Source: an uncultured Lachnospiraceae bacterium (GTDB lineage: Bacteria; Bacillota; Clostridia; Lachnospirales; Lachnospiraceae). Taken from it: a DNA stretch of 48,177 nucleotides. The position numbers and the translations under genes were made by a program. Under the pieces are notes generated by a model. It was not told the origin of the DNA. It made no database searches and worked only from the letters and a program-made list of their open reading frames with translations. Location of the stretch: NCBI GenBank assembly GCA_910584785.1, contig CAJUDX010000020.1, positions 1-48,177 of the forward strand, written 5' to 3'. Below, one piece after another: positions 16,026 to 23,907 of this stretch (position 1 is the first letter of the stretch; each line of letters begins with the position of its first letter).

Positions 16026-16068
16026 GCCGAAGGATATACAAAGAAGTAATGGAAAGGTTTGTAAGTAA

Positions 16069-18804
16069 ATGAAGAAAGATGAAATGGGAAGAGGAGAGAA
16101 CAGCAGAGAAGGGATGAGGCAGGACGACGGTTACTTTCTGGATGGTGATTATGAGGATGGTCTTGGCTTGTCAGAGGGAGAAACCTGGGAGGATGAGGAC
16201 TGGGAAGGTTCGGCAGGCAGACAAAAAAAGCAGGAAGAGAAGCGGGCATGGCAGGCGCAGGAGGAAGCTAAGGCAGCAGAAGAGGAAAAGGCGCGGGCCA
16301 GGGAGGAAGTACTGCGCAAGGCTAATGAAGCCGTGGCGCGTGCAGAGGCGATAATGCGCGACCCCCATGCGGCGGTAGCCGATGAAAAGAGACTCAGAGC
16401 CTTAGAGCGGGCCAGGGAGGAAGGAAGAAGACGGGCAGAAGCGGCAAGGAAGGCAAATGAGCTTGCCCGGATGAAGGAAGACTGGGTGGAACCGATCCGT
16501 CAGGAAGAAAAAGAGGACTGGATGGATGTTCTTCGCAGAGAAGAGGAGAAGGCCAGGGAAGAAAAACTGAGAAAAGATGAGGAGCAGGCTCAGGCCGAGC
16601 GGCTTTTGCAGGAAAAGGAAAAAGCCAGGGCAGAGCGCCTTCGAAAGGAAAGAGAACAGGCTCAGGCAGAACGGCTCAGGAAAGAAGAGCAGGCCCAGGC
16701 CGAGCGGCTCAGGAAAGAAAAAGAGGAGGCCCAGGCCGAGCGGCTCAGAAAAGAAGAAGAGCAGGCCCAGAGGCTTTGGGAGGAAGAAAAACAAGCTGAG
16801 GAAGAACAGCTTTGGGAGGAGGAGAGCGTTCGCAGAGAGAGAGATTACGGGGAAGATGCGGACGAAGATTTTCTGGAAATTGACGATGAAGAAGGGATGG
16901 ATTCGGCAGATATGCCGGATTTTGATGAGGAGATGAAGGATAAAGCAAGGCAGGGTACACAGGTGAAGAATGAAAAGAAGTCTTCCGGGGGAAAGGGAGG
17001 AAAAATTGTCGGCGGGATAGCAGCAGCTTTGCTGATTGCCGGAGCGGCAGCTTATTGCGTGATGGCACAGCAGTATAAGGATCACTTTTTTCCCAATACG
17101 CAGATTAATGGCGTGGATGCAGGGAAGAAGGAGGTTTTTGAGGTCGAGGATATGATTTCCTCGGCGATGGATGGCTATCAGATTCGTATTGTCGGTCGCA
17201 AGGGGCAGGAGGAAGTAGTAACAAAGGATGATGTAGGCCTGCACACTGTTTTTGATGGGAGTCTGGAAAAGATTCTGGAGGATCAAAATCCCTATCTCTG
17301 GGCACTCCATCTGCTGAAGGATGAGGATTTACAGGTAAGTACAGTAGCTGCCTATGATGAGATGGCTTTCCAGATGAAGGTGGATTCGCTGTCATTTCTC
17401 GATCCGCAGCTTATCGAATCCGGGAAAGCGGCTTACCTTTCTGAATACATAGAGGGCACGGGGTATGAGGTGGTGCCGGAAGATCCCGGCACAGAAATTA
17501 AAAAGGATGTGCTGATGGAGGAGCTTGGGCAGGCCATGCTTACCATGCAGCCGGAGTTTAGCCTGGAAGATAAGGGCTGCTATTTAAAGCCCCTTCCCGG
17601 AGATCCAGATGCAGAGTTAATCGAACAAAGAGACCGTTTAAACCGTTTTGCCCAGATGACAGTGACCTATACCTTTGGCGAGGAGCAGGAAGTATTAAAT
17701 GGTGATTTAATCCATAAGTGGATTTCGTTTGACACAGACAATCAGCCCGTGGTGGATGAAGAACAGGTGAAGGCATTTGTGGAGGATTTAGCTGAAAAAT
17801 ACGATACGGCAAATACCACCCGGAAGTTTACTACCTCTTATGGTTCCGAAATCGAGGTTTCCGGCACCTTTGGGTGGAAGATTGACCAGAGTGCGGAAAC
17901 GGAGGCTCTGGCGCAGATTGTGGCAGAGGGTGAGAGTATGGTCAGGGAGCCGGAGTATGCCCAGGAGGGTGTGAGCCGGTCAGATAAGGATTATGGTGAT
18001 ACCTATGCTGAGGTAAATTTGACGGCTCAGCATTTATTCCTGTATAAGGATGGGGAAAAGATTATGGAATCGGACTTTGTGTCAGGCAATGTCGCCAGAG
18101 GCTATACCACTCCGGCGGGGCTTTACAGCATTGCCTATAAGCAAAGGAATGCTGTTTTGCGCGGCCCCGGTTACGCCAGCCCTGTGAATTTCTGGATGCC
18201 GTTTAATGGAGGAATCGGTTTCCACGATGCGAGCTGGAGAGGAAGCTTCGGCGGCAGTATTTACCGGACGAATGGATCGCATGGCTGTGTAAATATGCCG
18301 TATAATGCGGCAAAGACATTATTTGAAACTGTTTATGCCGGGATGCCGGTAATCTGCTATAATCTGGATGGAACCAGTAATACCAAGAGCACCAGTGCTT
18401 ACGGCGGAAAGGCTCCGGCAGTTGCCGCTCCCCGTCCGACAGCACCTGTGACTCCGACAGCACCAGTGGTTCCAGTTCAGCCGCAGCCATCCGCACCTGT
18501 GCTGGGCAATGAAGGCGGAGGTTCAATGGGCGGCGGCAGCGTCGTTGTTCCAGGCGATGTTCCAGCGACAGAAGCCGTGACCCAGCCTGTTGTTCCGGTT
18601 ACTCCTGAGGTTCCTGCGGGAGGGGATAACAGCAGTTCTGGCGGCGGCAGTGTGGGTGGTGGCAGCGTTCCCGGTGTACCTGCTACTGAACCGGCGCCTC
18701 CTGTGGTTCCGGCAGAAACGCCTGCACCGGCAGCCCCTGCAGTTCCCGATGCAGGGGCAGGGGCTGTGGTTCCTCCCGCCGTCCCTGTAGTTCCTGGAAT
18801 ATAG
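16069..18804 (+). CDS. Large L,D-transpeptidase (YkuD) with charged cytoplasmic tail and proline-rich C-terminus
   Basis: The protein is 911 residues; GGAAAGG lies about 10 bases before the ATG. Residues 1-300 are cytoplasmic and extremely charged, with near-repeats such as AQAERLRKEEEQ (about 170-245) predicted as a long coiled coil. One membrane segment follows (about 311-331), then the extracellular FFPNTQINGVDAG start typical of clostridial PG_binding_4/YkuD proteins. The catalytic domain (about 640-770) has YTTPAGLYSI, GIGFHDASWRG and SHGCVNMP with His738 and Cys740. It should form or exchange L,D (3-3) peptidoglycan cross-links. The last 130 residues are rich in Pro, Val, Thr and Gly and probably lie in the wall. 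The LCP gene follows on the same strand with its own promoter. Confidence 0.9.
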   Translation: MKKDEMGRGENSREGMRQDDGYFLDGDYEDGLGLSEGETWEDEDWEGSAGRQKKQEEKRAWQAQEEAKAAEEEKARAREEVLRKANEAVARAEAIMRDPHAAVADEKRLRALERAREEGRRRAEAARKANELARMKEDWVEPIRQEEKEDWMDVLRREEEKAREEKLRKDEEQAQAERLLQEKEKARAERLRKEREQAQAERLRKEEQAQAERLRKEKEEAQAERLRKEEEQAQRLWEEEKQAEEEQLWEEESVRRERDYGEDADEDFLEIDDEEGMDSADMPDFDEEMKDKARQGTQVKNEKKSSGGKGGKIVGGIAAALLIAGAAAYCVMAQQYKDHFFPNTQINGVDAGKKEVFEVEDMISSAMDGYQIRIVGRKGQEEVVTKDDVGLHTVFDGSLEKILEDQNPYLWALHLLKDEDLQVSTVAAYDEMAFQMKVDSLSFLDPQLIESGKAAYLSEYIEGTGYEVVPEDPGTEIKKDVLMEELGQAMLTMQPEFSLEDKGCYLKPLPGDPDAELIEQRDRLNRFAQMTVTYTFGEEQEVLNGDLIHKWISFDTDNQPVVDEEQVKAFVEDLAEKYDTANTTRKFTTSYGSEIEVSGTFGWKIDQSAETEALAQIVAEGESMVREPEYAQEGVSRSDKDYGDTYAEVNLTAQHLFLYKDGEKIMESDFVSGNVARGYTTPAGLYSIAYKQRNAVLRGPGYASPVNFWMPFNGGIGFHDASWRGSFGGSIYRTNGSHGCVNMPYNAAKTLFETVYAGMPVICYNLDGTSNTKSTSAYGGKAPAVAAPRPTAPVTPTAPVVPVQPQPSAPVLGNEGGGSMGGGSVVVPGDVPATEAVTQPVVPVTPEVPAGGDNSSSGGGSVGGGSVPGVPATEPAPPVVPAETPAPAAPAVPDAGAGAVVPPAVPVVPGI
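16577..16790 (+). repeat. In-frame minisatellite inside the transpeptidase gene
   Basis: Imperfect units of about 33-39 bases, sharing GCCGAGCGGCTCAG and GAAAGAAGAG-like blocks, repeat about six times in frame. They encode the coiled-coil repeats and probably vary in copy number between strains. Confidence 0.7.
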
Positions 18805-18886
18805 AGCTGTAAAGAAAATGGCATGGTTCGTTTATAGATTAGCCATGAATTTGTAAGAAAATTGTCATAATTTGATACTTGTACTT

Positions 18887-18895
18887 TGCTATAAT
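18887..18895 (+). promoter_or_regulatory. Extended -10 promoter of the LCP gene
   Basis: TGC followed by TATAAT (18890-18895) forms an extended -10. No -35 is well spaced. Confidence 0.5.
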
Positions 18896-18937
18896 GGAAT
18901 GAGGCAAAATTGAGAGAGAAAAGCAGGAGGTTCTCCG

Positions 18938-20881
18938 ATGAGTATTGACAAAAACAGCCGGGCCGCCCGACAGATGAACGGTCAGGCTTCGAGAACGCCA
19001 AACCGCCGCTCTGTGGGCCGCCGTTATGGCAGTTCTCCTGACCGCAGCCCTTCTGGTTCGTCAAATCGACGACCAACCAGCAGACAAAGCCAGCGTTCGT
19101 TCGAAGGCGCCGGACGGCGTTTATCGGATGCAGGCGGCGGACGGGGAAGAGGCCCGGAGAGAAGGACAGGCAGAAGATACAAAAAGAGAAAACGACTGGC
19201 TCCCTGGAAAATTGCTGTCTTGGCAGGGCTTTTGCTTATTGTTACCTCGGTGAGCGGAGCTGTCTATTATGTGAATCATTTACTGGGGAAAACGACAGAT
19301 TTGGGCGTGGATATGGAGGAAAAGACAAACCCCAACCTGGACATCGAGACGAAGCGGGTGCAGAAGGGCTTTTGGAAGATTGCTGTTTTTGGCCTGGATT
19401 CCACCGATGGCAATGTGGGAAGAGGGGCAAACTCAGATGTAATCATTATTTGCAGCCTGAACTGGGAAAACGGGGAAATTAAGCTGGCAAGTATCTACCG
19501 GGATACCTTTATGAAGGTGGGAGAGAAAAATCCTTATCGCAAAATCAATGAGGCTTACGCGCGGGGAGGCCCGGATCAGGCGATAGAAGCATTGAACGAA
19601 AACCTGGATATTGAGGTGGATGATTTTGTATCGGTGAACTGGAAGGTGGTAGCGGATGGAATTAATGTCCTGGGCGGTGTGGACATCGAAGTAACCCCGG
19701 CAGAATTTCAGCAGATTAACGGCTACATTACTTCGGTGGTGGAAAATACAGGGGTGTATTCCCAGCATTTAAAGGCGCCGGGTTTCCAGCATTTGGATGG
19801 GGTTCAGGCGGTGGCCTATTGCCGTTTGCGCAAGATGGACACTGACTTTAAGCGGACAGAACGGCAGAGGGCTGTTATTTCACAGTGCCTGGAAAAAGCT
19901 AAAAAATCGGACATCAAGGTCTTAAATTCGCTGATTTCCCTGTGCTTTTCACAGGTTGCAACTACTGTGGATGTACGGGATTTAATGGATTTGGCCCTGG
20001 TGATTAACCGCTTTCACCTGGGAGAAACCGCAGGTTTCCCCTTTGATTTAAAGCTTCAGGATATCGGGAATCTGGACTGCGTCGTTCCTGTTACTCTGTC
20101 ATCAAATGTAATTAAGCTTCATCAATTTCTTTTCGGAACAGAAAATTATAAGCCTTCTGAACATGTACAGCGAATCAGTGAGGATATTGCCTATCTCAGT
20201 GCAAAACAGGCGGATTCCGGCGAGAAGCTGAATCAGGAAGATATCGAACGGATGAATTCGACGACGTCGGGCACCAAAAGTGCAGAGGAAGGTACGAAAA
20301 AAACAGAGGAAAAGCCATCCCGAACTTCAGAAGAATCCGAAAACCGGGATGAGGACGAATCCGAGGCCGAGGGAAGAGAGGACCCGGATAATCGGCTGGA
20401 TGAATCAGAATCAGAGAGTGTATCAGAAGGCAGCACGGACAGAACGCAGTCAGAGAATGCTTCGGGTGCTGACCGCTCTACCTCTGCGGGAAATCGGGAT
20501 GAAAGTCATGGAAGCACTGCGCCAGACCATCCAGGAACTTCAGCAAATGAAGGAAGTCACGGAACAGCGCCAAGTGCTCCGGGGGGAAATACAACAACCT
20601 CACCGGGAAGTTCCAGTGGAAATCACTCGAATCCCCCTGGTGGTAACACAAGTAGCGGCCCAGGCGGAAATACGTCAAATGGTCCCGGAGACGTGACTGC
20701 AGGCCCAGGCGGAAACACAAGCCCTGGTCCCGGCACGAATACGAGCCAGCCGACAGCACCGTCAAATCCTGCAAGTGCAGGCCCAGGCGGATCTCCATCC
20801 AGAGGAACCGTGTATACTACCCGACCAATTATGGAAAATCCAGATGAGGAAAATGAAGTTGGTCCGGGATATGAGAATTAA
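18938..20881 (+). CDS. LytR-CpsA-Psr (LCP) family wall-polymer ligase
   Basis: The protein is 647 residues, with AGGAGG 7 bases before the ATG. Residues 1-88 are a basic, Ser/Arg-rich cytoplasmic tail; one membrane segment follows (about 90-112). The extracellular LCP domain (about 145-335) has AVFGLDSTDG, ANSDVIIICSLN, IYRDTFMKV, INEAYARGG, LGGVDIEV, LDGVQAVAYCRLRKMDTDFKRTERQR, including the conserved Arg and Asp residues that bind the polyprenyl pyrophosphate. LCP enzymes transfer teichoic acid or capsule polymers from lipid carrier to peptidoglycan. Residues 420-647 are low complexity: acidic Ser/Glu first, then Gly-Pro-Asn-Thr repeats, probably a wall-spanning tail. It sits beside the transpeptidase, consistent with envelope assembly. 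Confidence 0.92.
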   Translation: MSIDKNSRAARQMNGQASRTPNRRSVGRRYGSSPDRSPSGSSNRRPTSRQSQRSFEGAGRRLSDAGGGRGRGPERRTGRRYKKRKRLAPWKIAVLAGLLLIVTSVSGAVYYVNHLLGKTTDLGVDMEEKTNPNLDIETKRVQKGFWKIAVFGLDSTDGNVGRGANSDVIIICSLNWENGEIKLASIYRDTFMKVGEKNPYRKINEAYARGGPDQAIEALNENLDIEVDDFVSVNWKVVADGINVLGGVDIEVTPAEFQQINGYITSVVENTGVYSQHLKAPGFQHLDGVQAVAYCRLRKMDTDFKRTERQRAVISQCLEKAKKSDIKVLNSLISLCFSQVATTVDVRDLMDLALVINRFHLGETAGFPFDLKLQDIGNLDCVVPVTLSSNVIKLHQFLFGTENYKPSEHVQRISEDIAYLSAKQADSGEKLNQEDIERMNSTTSGTKSAEEGTKKTEEKPSRTSEESENRDEDESEAEGREDPDNRLDESESESVSEGSTDRTQSENASGADRSTSAGNRDESHGSTAPDHPGTSANEGSHGTAPSAPGGNTTTSPGSSSGNHSNPPGGNTSSGPGGNTSNGPGDVTAGPGGNTSPGPGTNTSQPTAPSNPASAGPGGSPSRGTVYTTRPIMENPDEENEVGPGYEN

Positions 20882-20892
20882 AAGTAAATAAA

Positions 20893-20938
20893 AAAAGCGC
20901 CGACGACGGAAAAAGAGAATTTCTGTTCCGGCGCTTTT
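20893..20938 (+). terminator. LCP gene terminator
   Basis: AAAAGCGCCG (20893-20902) pairs with CGGCGCTTTT (20929-20938) around a 26-base loop, and the downstream arm ends in T's. The symmetry allows function on both strands. Confidence 0.75.
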
Positions 20939-20944
20939 CCTTCG

Positions 20945-20973
20945 TTGACAAATAAAAGGCTAACTGGTATACT
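20945..20973 (+). promoter_or_regulatory. glnA promoter
   Basis: TTGACA (20945-20950) and TATACT (20968-20973) are separated by 17 bases: a perfect -35 and good -10. The leader is about 85 bases. Confidence 0.85.
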
Positions 20974-21032
20974 TTAGCGGAAATTAGTATATCGGTGAGA
21001 AAGTAATGGATAACTACAGCAACAGGAAAGCA

Positions 21033-21047
21033 GACTGTCAGACAGTC
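21033..21047 (+). promoter_or_regulatory. Hairpin just upstream of the glnA ribosome binding site
   Basis: GACTGTC and GACAGTC are inverted around a single A, giving a 5-bp stem with a 5-base loop, ending 4 bases before the AGAGGGAAGG site. It may affect glnA translation. I do not see the two-hexaloop motif expected for an ANTAR target. Confidence 0.45.
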
Positions 21048-21063
21048 GGAAAGAGGGAAGGAA

Positions 21064-22407
21064 ATGAGCAGATACGATCAGGCAGATATTCTCCGAATAG
21101 CAAAAGAGGAGGATGTGGAATTTATCCGTCTTCAGTTCACGGATATTTTCGGAATGTTAAAAAATGTGGCGATTACCGTAAGCCAGCTGGAAAAGGCCCT
21201 GGACAACCGCTGTATGTTTGATGGGTCGTCGATTGAAGGATTTGTCCGTGATGAAGAGACCGACATGTATCTTTATCCAGATTTGGACACCTTTGAAATC
21301 TTTCCCTGGAGGCCTCAGCAGGGAAAAGTGGCACGCCTTATTTGTGATGTTTACCGACCAGATGGAACGCCCTTTGAGGGAGATCCCCGGTATGTGCTGA
21401 GAAAGGCTTTAAATCATGCCAAACACATGGGTTATGATTTTTATGTCGGGCCAGAATGTGAGTTCTTCCTTTTTCATCTGGATGATCAGGGGCTTCCAAC
21501 CACGACGACCCATGAAAAGGCAGGATATTTTGATGTAGGCCCGGTGGATTTTGCGGAAAATGTGCGCCGGGATATTGTTTTGAATCTGGAGGATATGGGG
21601 TTTGAGATCGAGGCCTCCCACCATGAAATTGCTCCGGGACAGCATGAGATCGACTTTCATTATAATGAAGGGCTGATTACGGCGGATAATATTATGACCT
21701 TTAAGCTGGCAGTTAAAGCCATCGCCAAGCGCCATGGTCTCCATGCAACCTTTATGCCAAAACCCAAGGAAGGGGTGAACGGATCGGGGATGCATATTAA
21801 TCTCTCTCTCTTCAATGAAGAAGGGAAGAATGTTTTTGAAGATGTTAAGGATCGCAGGGGACTTGGACTGAGCAAAATAGCATATGCTTTTATGGCTGGA
21901 GTATTAAAGCATGTGAGCAGTATGGCTTTGCTGACGAATCCGCTGGTCAACTCTTATAAGCGTCTGGTTCCCGGCTATGACGCGCCGATTTATATTGGCT
22001 GGTCTCCCTATGCCAGCCGGAATTGCCTGATGCGTATTCCTATCACCAGAGGGAATGGAACCCGGGTAGAGCTGAGAAGTCCTGATTCTGCCATGAATCC
22101 TTATCTGGCCTTGGCAGCTATTCTTGAAGCCGGGCTGGAGGGAATCGAAAAGAATTTGGAACTTCCTGATCCGGTTAAAGGGAATCCCTTTATGCTGACT
22201 ACGGAGGAGAGGGAGAAATTTGGCATCCGTCAGATTCCTAATACTCTGGGAAGAGCGATTGAGGCGTTTGAAGCCGATCCGTTTATCCGCCGGGTGCTGG
22301 GCGAACATATCTACAGCAAATACCTGGAAGCAAAAAAAGAAGAGTGGCATGAGTTCCGGGCACAGGTGACAAACTGGGAGGTAGACCAGTACCTGTTTAA
22401 ATATTGA
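21064..22407 (+). CDS. glnA: Glutamine synthetase, type I (alpha subfamily)
   Basis: The protein is 447 residues, with AGGGAAGG just before the ATG. It forms glutamine from glutamate, ammonia and ATP as a cytoplasmic dodecamer. Seen motifs are QFTDIFGMLKN and FDGSSIEGFVR at the N-terminus, the metal-binding GPECEFFLF, FMPKPKEGVNGSGMH, the LVNSYKRLVPGYDAP flap region and RNCLMRIP. The length near 445 and the absence of the NLYDLPPEE adenylylation region place it with the feedback-inhibited GSI-alpha enzymes of Firmicutes. It heads an apparent operon with the ANTAR gene 21 bases downstream, then dapF and dapL. Confidence 0.96.
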   Translation: MSRYDQADILRIAKEEDVEFIRLQFTDIFGMLKNVAITVSQLEKALDNRCMFDGSSIEGFVRDEETDMYLYPDLDTFEIFPWRPQQGKVARLICDVYRPDGTPFEGDPRYVLRKALNHAKHMGYDFYVGPECEFFLFHLDDQGLPTTTTHEKAGYFDVGPVDFAENVRRDIVLNLEDMGFEIEASHHEIAPGQHEIDFHYNEGLITADNIMTFKLAVKAIAKRHGLHATFMPKPKEGVNGSGMHINLSLFNEEGKNVFEDVKDRRGLGLSKIAYAFMAGVLKHVSSMALLTNPLVNSYKRLVPGYDAPIYIGWSPYASRNCLMRIPITRGNGTRVELRSPDSAMNPYLALAAILEAGLEGIEKNLELPDPVKGNPFMLTTEEREKFGIRQIPNTLGRAIEAFEADPFIRRVLGEHIYSKYLEAKKEEWHEFRAQVTNWEVDQYLFKY

Positions 22408-22428
22408 TCTGCACCGGGAGGTGAGGGC

Positions 22429-22971
22429 TTGGACAATATCATTGTAGCATTTTCAAATCCTGAAGATGGAAAAAAGATAAAAAGTATTTTAGCGCGGAGC
22501 GGGTTTTCCGTCAGAGCCCTCTGTACGACCGCTTCCCAGGTGCTGGGTGCCTGTGAGAATATAAAAAGCGGCATTCTAATCAGTGGTTTTCGCTTTCCCG
22601 ATATGCTGTATGAGGAGTTAAGGGAGTGTCTGCCGGATTCGGTGGATCTTTTGCTTCTTGCCTCTCCCAGCCACTGGACGCATCCGGCGCCGTCCGGCTG
22701 TGTCTATCTGCCGATGCCATTAAAGGTTCATGAATTAATAAATACACTGGAAATGATGGTTCAGGCGCAGAACCGCAGAAAAAGGCAGCAGCGCAGACAG
22801 CCAAGGCAGAGGAGTGAAGAAGAGATGCAGGTAATCCAAAAGGCAAAACGCCTTTTAATGGAGAGGAATAATATGACCGAGGCCCAGGCGCACCGTTATA
22901 TTCAAAAATGCAGCATGGACAGCGGGAATGATATGGTGGAAACGGCACACATGGTTTTGCAGGTGATGTAA
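22429..22971 (+). CDS. ANTAR-domain RNA-binding antiterminator with pseudo-receiver
   Basis: The protein is 180 residues and starts at a TTG placed just after GGGAGGTGAGGGC. Residues 1-110 have the size and pattern of a response-regulator receiver but lack its chemistry: the position for the phosphoryl Asp is Gly53 (LISGFRFPDM), the acidic pair is replaced by AFSNPED, and the conserved Lys region reads YLPMPLK. A basic, Gln/Arg-rich linker follows (about 112-127), then an ANTAR domain (about 128-178: IQKAKRLLMERNNMTEAQAHRYIQKCSMD). ANTAR domains bind paired hexaloop hairpins in leader RNAs and prevent termination. Its place directly after glnA fits nitrogen control, as in other clostridia. 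Activity would not depend on a histidine kinase. Confidence 0.88.
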   Translation: MDNIIVAFSNPEDGKKIKSILARSGFSVRALCTTASQVLGACENIKSGILISGFRFPDMLYEELRECLPDSVDLLLLASPSHWTHPAPSGCVYLPMPLKVHELINTLEMMVQAQNRRKRQQRRQPRQRSEEEMQVIQKAKRLLMERNNMTEAQAHRYIQKCSMDSGNDMVETAHMVLQVM

Positions 22972-23001
22972 TGCAAACCGCCTGTGAGGAGGGAGCACAG
23001 A

Positions 23002-23826
23002 ATGAAATTTACCAAAATGCACGGTATCAGCAACGATTATGTCTATGTCAATGGCTTTGAGGAAAAGGTGGAGGACCCTTCGCGCACAGCGCAGCTGGTC
23101 AGCCAGAGACGCACAGGGATAGGCTCAGATGGCTTGATTCTGATTACCCCGTCCCAAAAGGCGGATTGCCGAATGGTGATGTACAATGCGGACGGAAGCC
23201 AGGGAGCTATGTGCGGAAATGGAATCCGCTGTGTGGGCAAATATGTCTATGATCACGGCATTGCCCGAAAAAATCCCATAACCGTGGAGACAAAGGCTGG
23301 AATTAAGGTGCTTTCGTTTACTTTAAGCCAGATTCATCCTGAACAGGTAGAAAAGGTCACGGTGGATATGGGAATACCTGAGCAGACCTCCCTTCTTCCT
23401 GAGCCGATTATCATTGAAGGCAACGAATATAACTTTGTGGGGATTTCTATGGGCAATCCTCATGCCGTGTACTTTATGGAGGAAATTGACTCTCTGGATC
23501 TGGAAAAGATTGGTCCGGCCTTTGAGACACATCCCCGCTTTCCCGACCGGACAAACAGTGAATTTATCCGGGTGGTGGATCAGAATCATCTTCAGATGCG
23601 GGTATGGGAACGCGGGAGCGGGGAAACCTGGGCCTGCGGCACTGGGGCGACGGCAAGCGCAGTGGCGGCGATTTTACTGGGCTATACGAATAGCCAGGTG
23701 ACGGTTTCCCTGCGGGGTGGTGATTTGGATATTATCTGGAACAGGGAAAGCGGACATGTGTTTATGACCGGGGAGGCGAAAGAAGTTTTTCAGGGGGAGA
23801 TAATACTGCCCTGGGAGAAAGTATAG
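23002..23826 (+). CDS. dapF: Diaminopimelate epimerase
   Basis: The protein is 274 residues from the ATG at 23002, 8 bases after AGGAGG; an upstream GTG at 22984 lies before that site. It is a PLP-independent epimerase converting LL- to meso-diaminopimelate for lysine and peptidoglycan. The two-cysteine active site is present: Cys71 in GAMCGNGIRC and Cys212 in ETWACGTGA. Other motifs are KMHGISNDYVYV, RTGIGSDGLI, GNPHAVYF and RTNSEFI. It follows the ANTAR gene by 30 bases and precedes dapL, the preceding enzyme of the aminotransferase pathway. Confidence 0.96.
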   Translation: MKFTKMHGISNDYVYVNGFEEKVEDPSRTAQLVSQRRTGIGSDGLILITPSQKADCRMVMYNADGSQGAMCGNGIRCVGKYVYDHGIARKNPITVETKAGIKVLSFTLSQIHPEQVEKVTVDMGIPEQTSLLPEPIIIEGNEYNFVGISMGNPHAVYFMEEIDSLDLEKIGPAFETHPRFPDRTNSEFIRVVDQNHLQMRVWERGSGETWACGTGATASAVAAILLGYTNSQVTVSLRGGDLDIIWNRESGHVFMTGEAKEVFQGEIILPWEKV

Positions 23827-23907
23827 ACAGGGGATGCAGCAGCACAGCTGGTACTTGAGGGGGCGGGAAATGTTGGCAGGTGCCTGATGCCTGGAATGGA
23901 GGAAGAG

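Noticed and set aside
16402..17310. A 302-residue open frame antisense to the L,D-transpeptidase coiled-coil region
   Set aside because: It is the complement of a purine-rich repetitive coding region, gives Leu/Phe/Pro low complexity, and has no ribosome binding site. The plus-strand gene explains the sequence.
18477..19076. A 199-residue antisense frame across the transpeptidase end and LCP start
   Set aside because: The Gly/Thr/Pro-rich composition is the mirror of the Pro-rich tail, and it spans two real genes and their promoter.
20974..21063. ANTAR dual-hexaloop target or glutamine riboswitch in the glnA leader
   Set aside because: Only one short hairpin is present, without the A1/G4 hexaloops or a terminator, and no glnA aptamer motif is seen.
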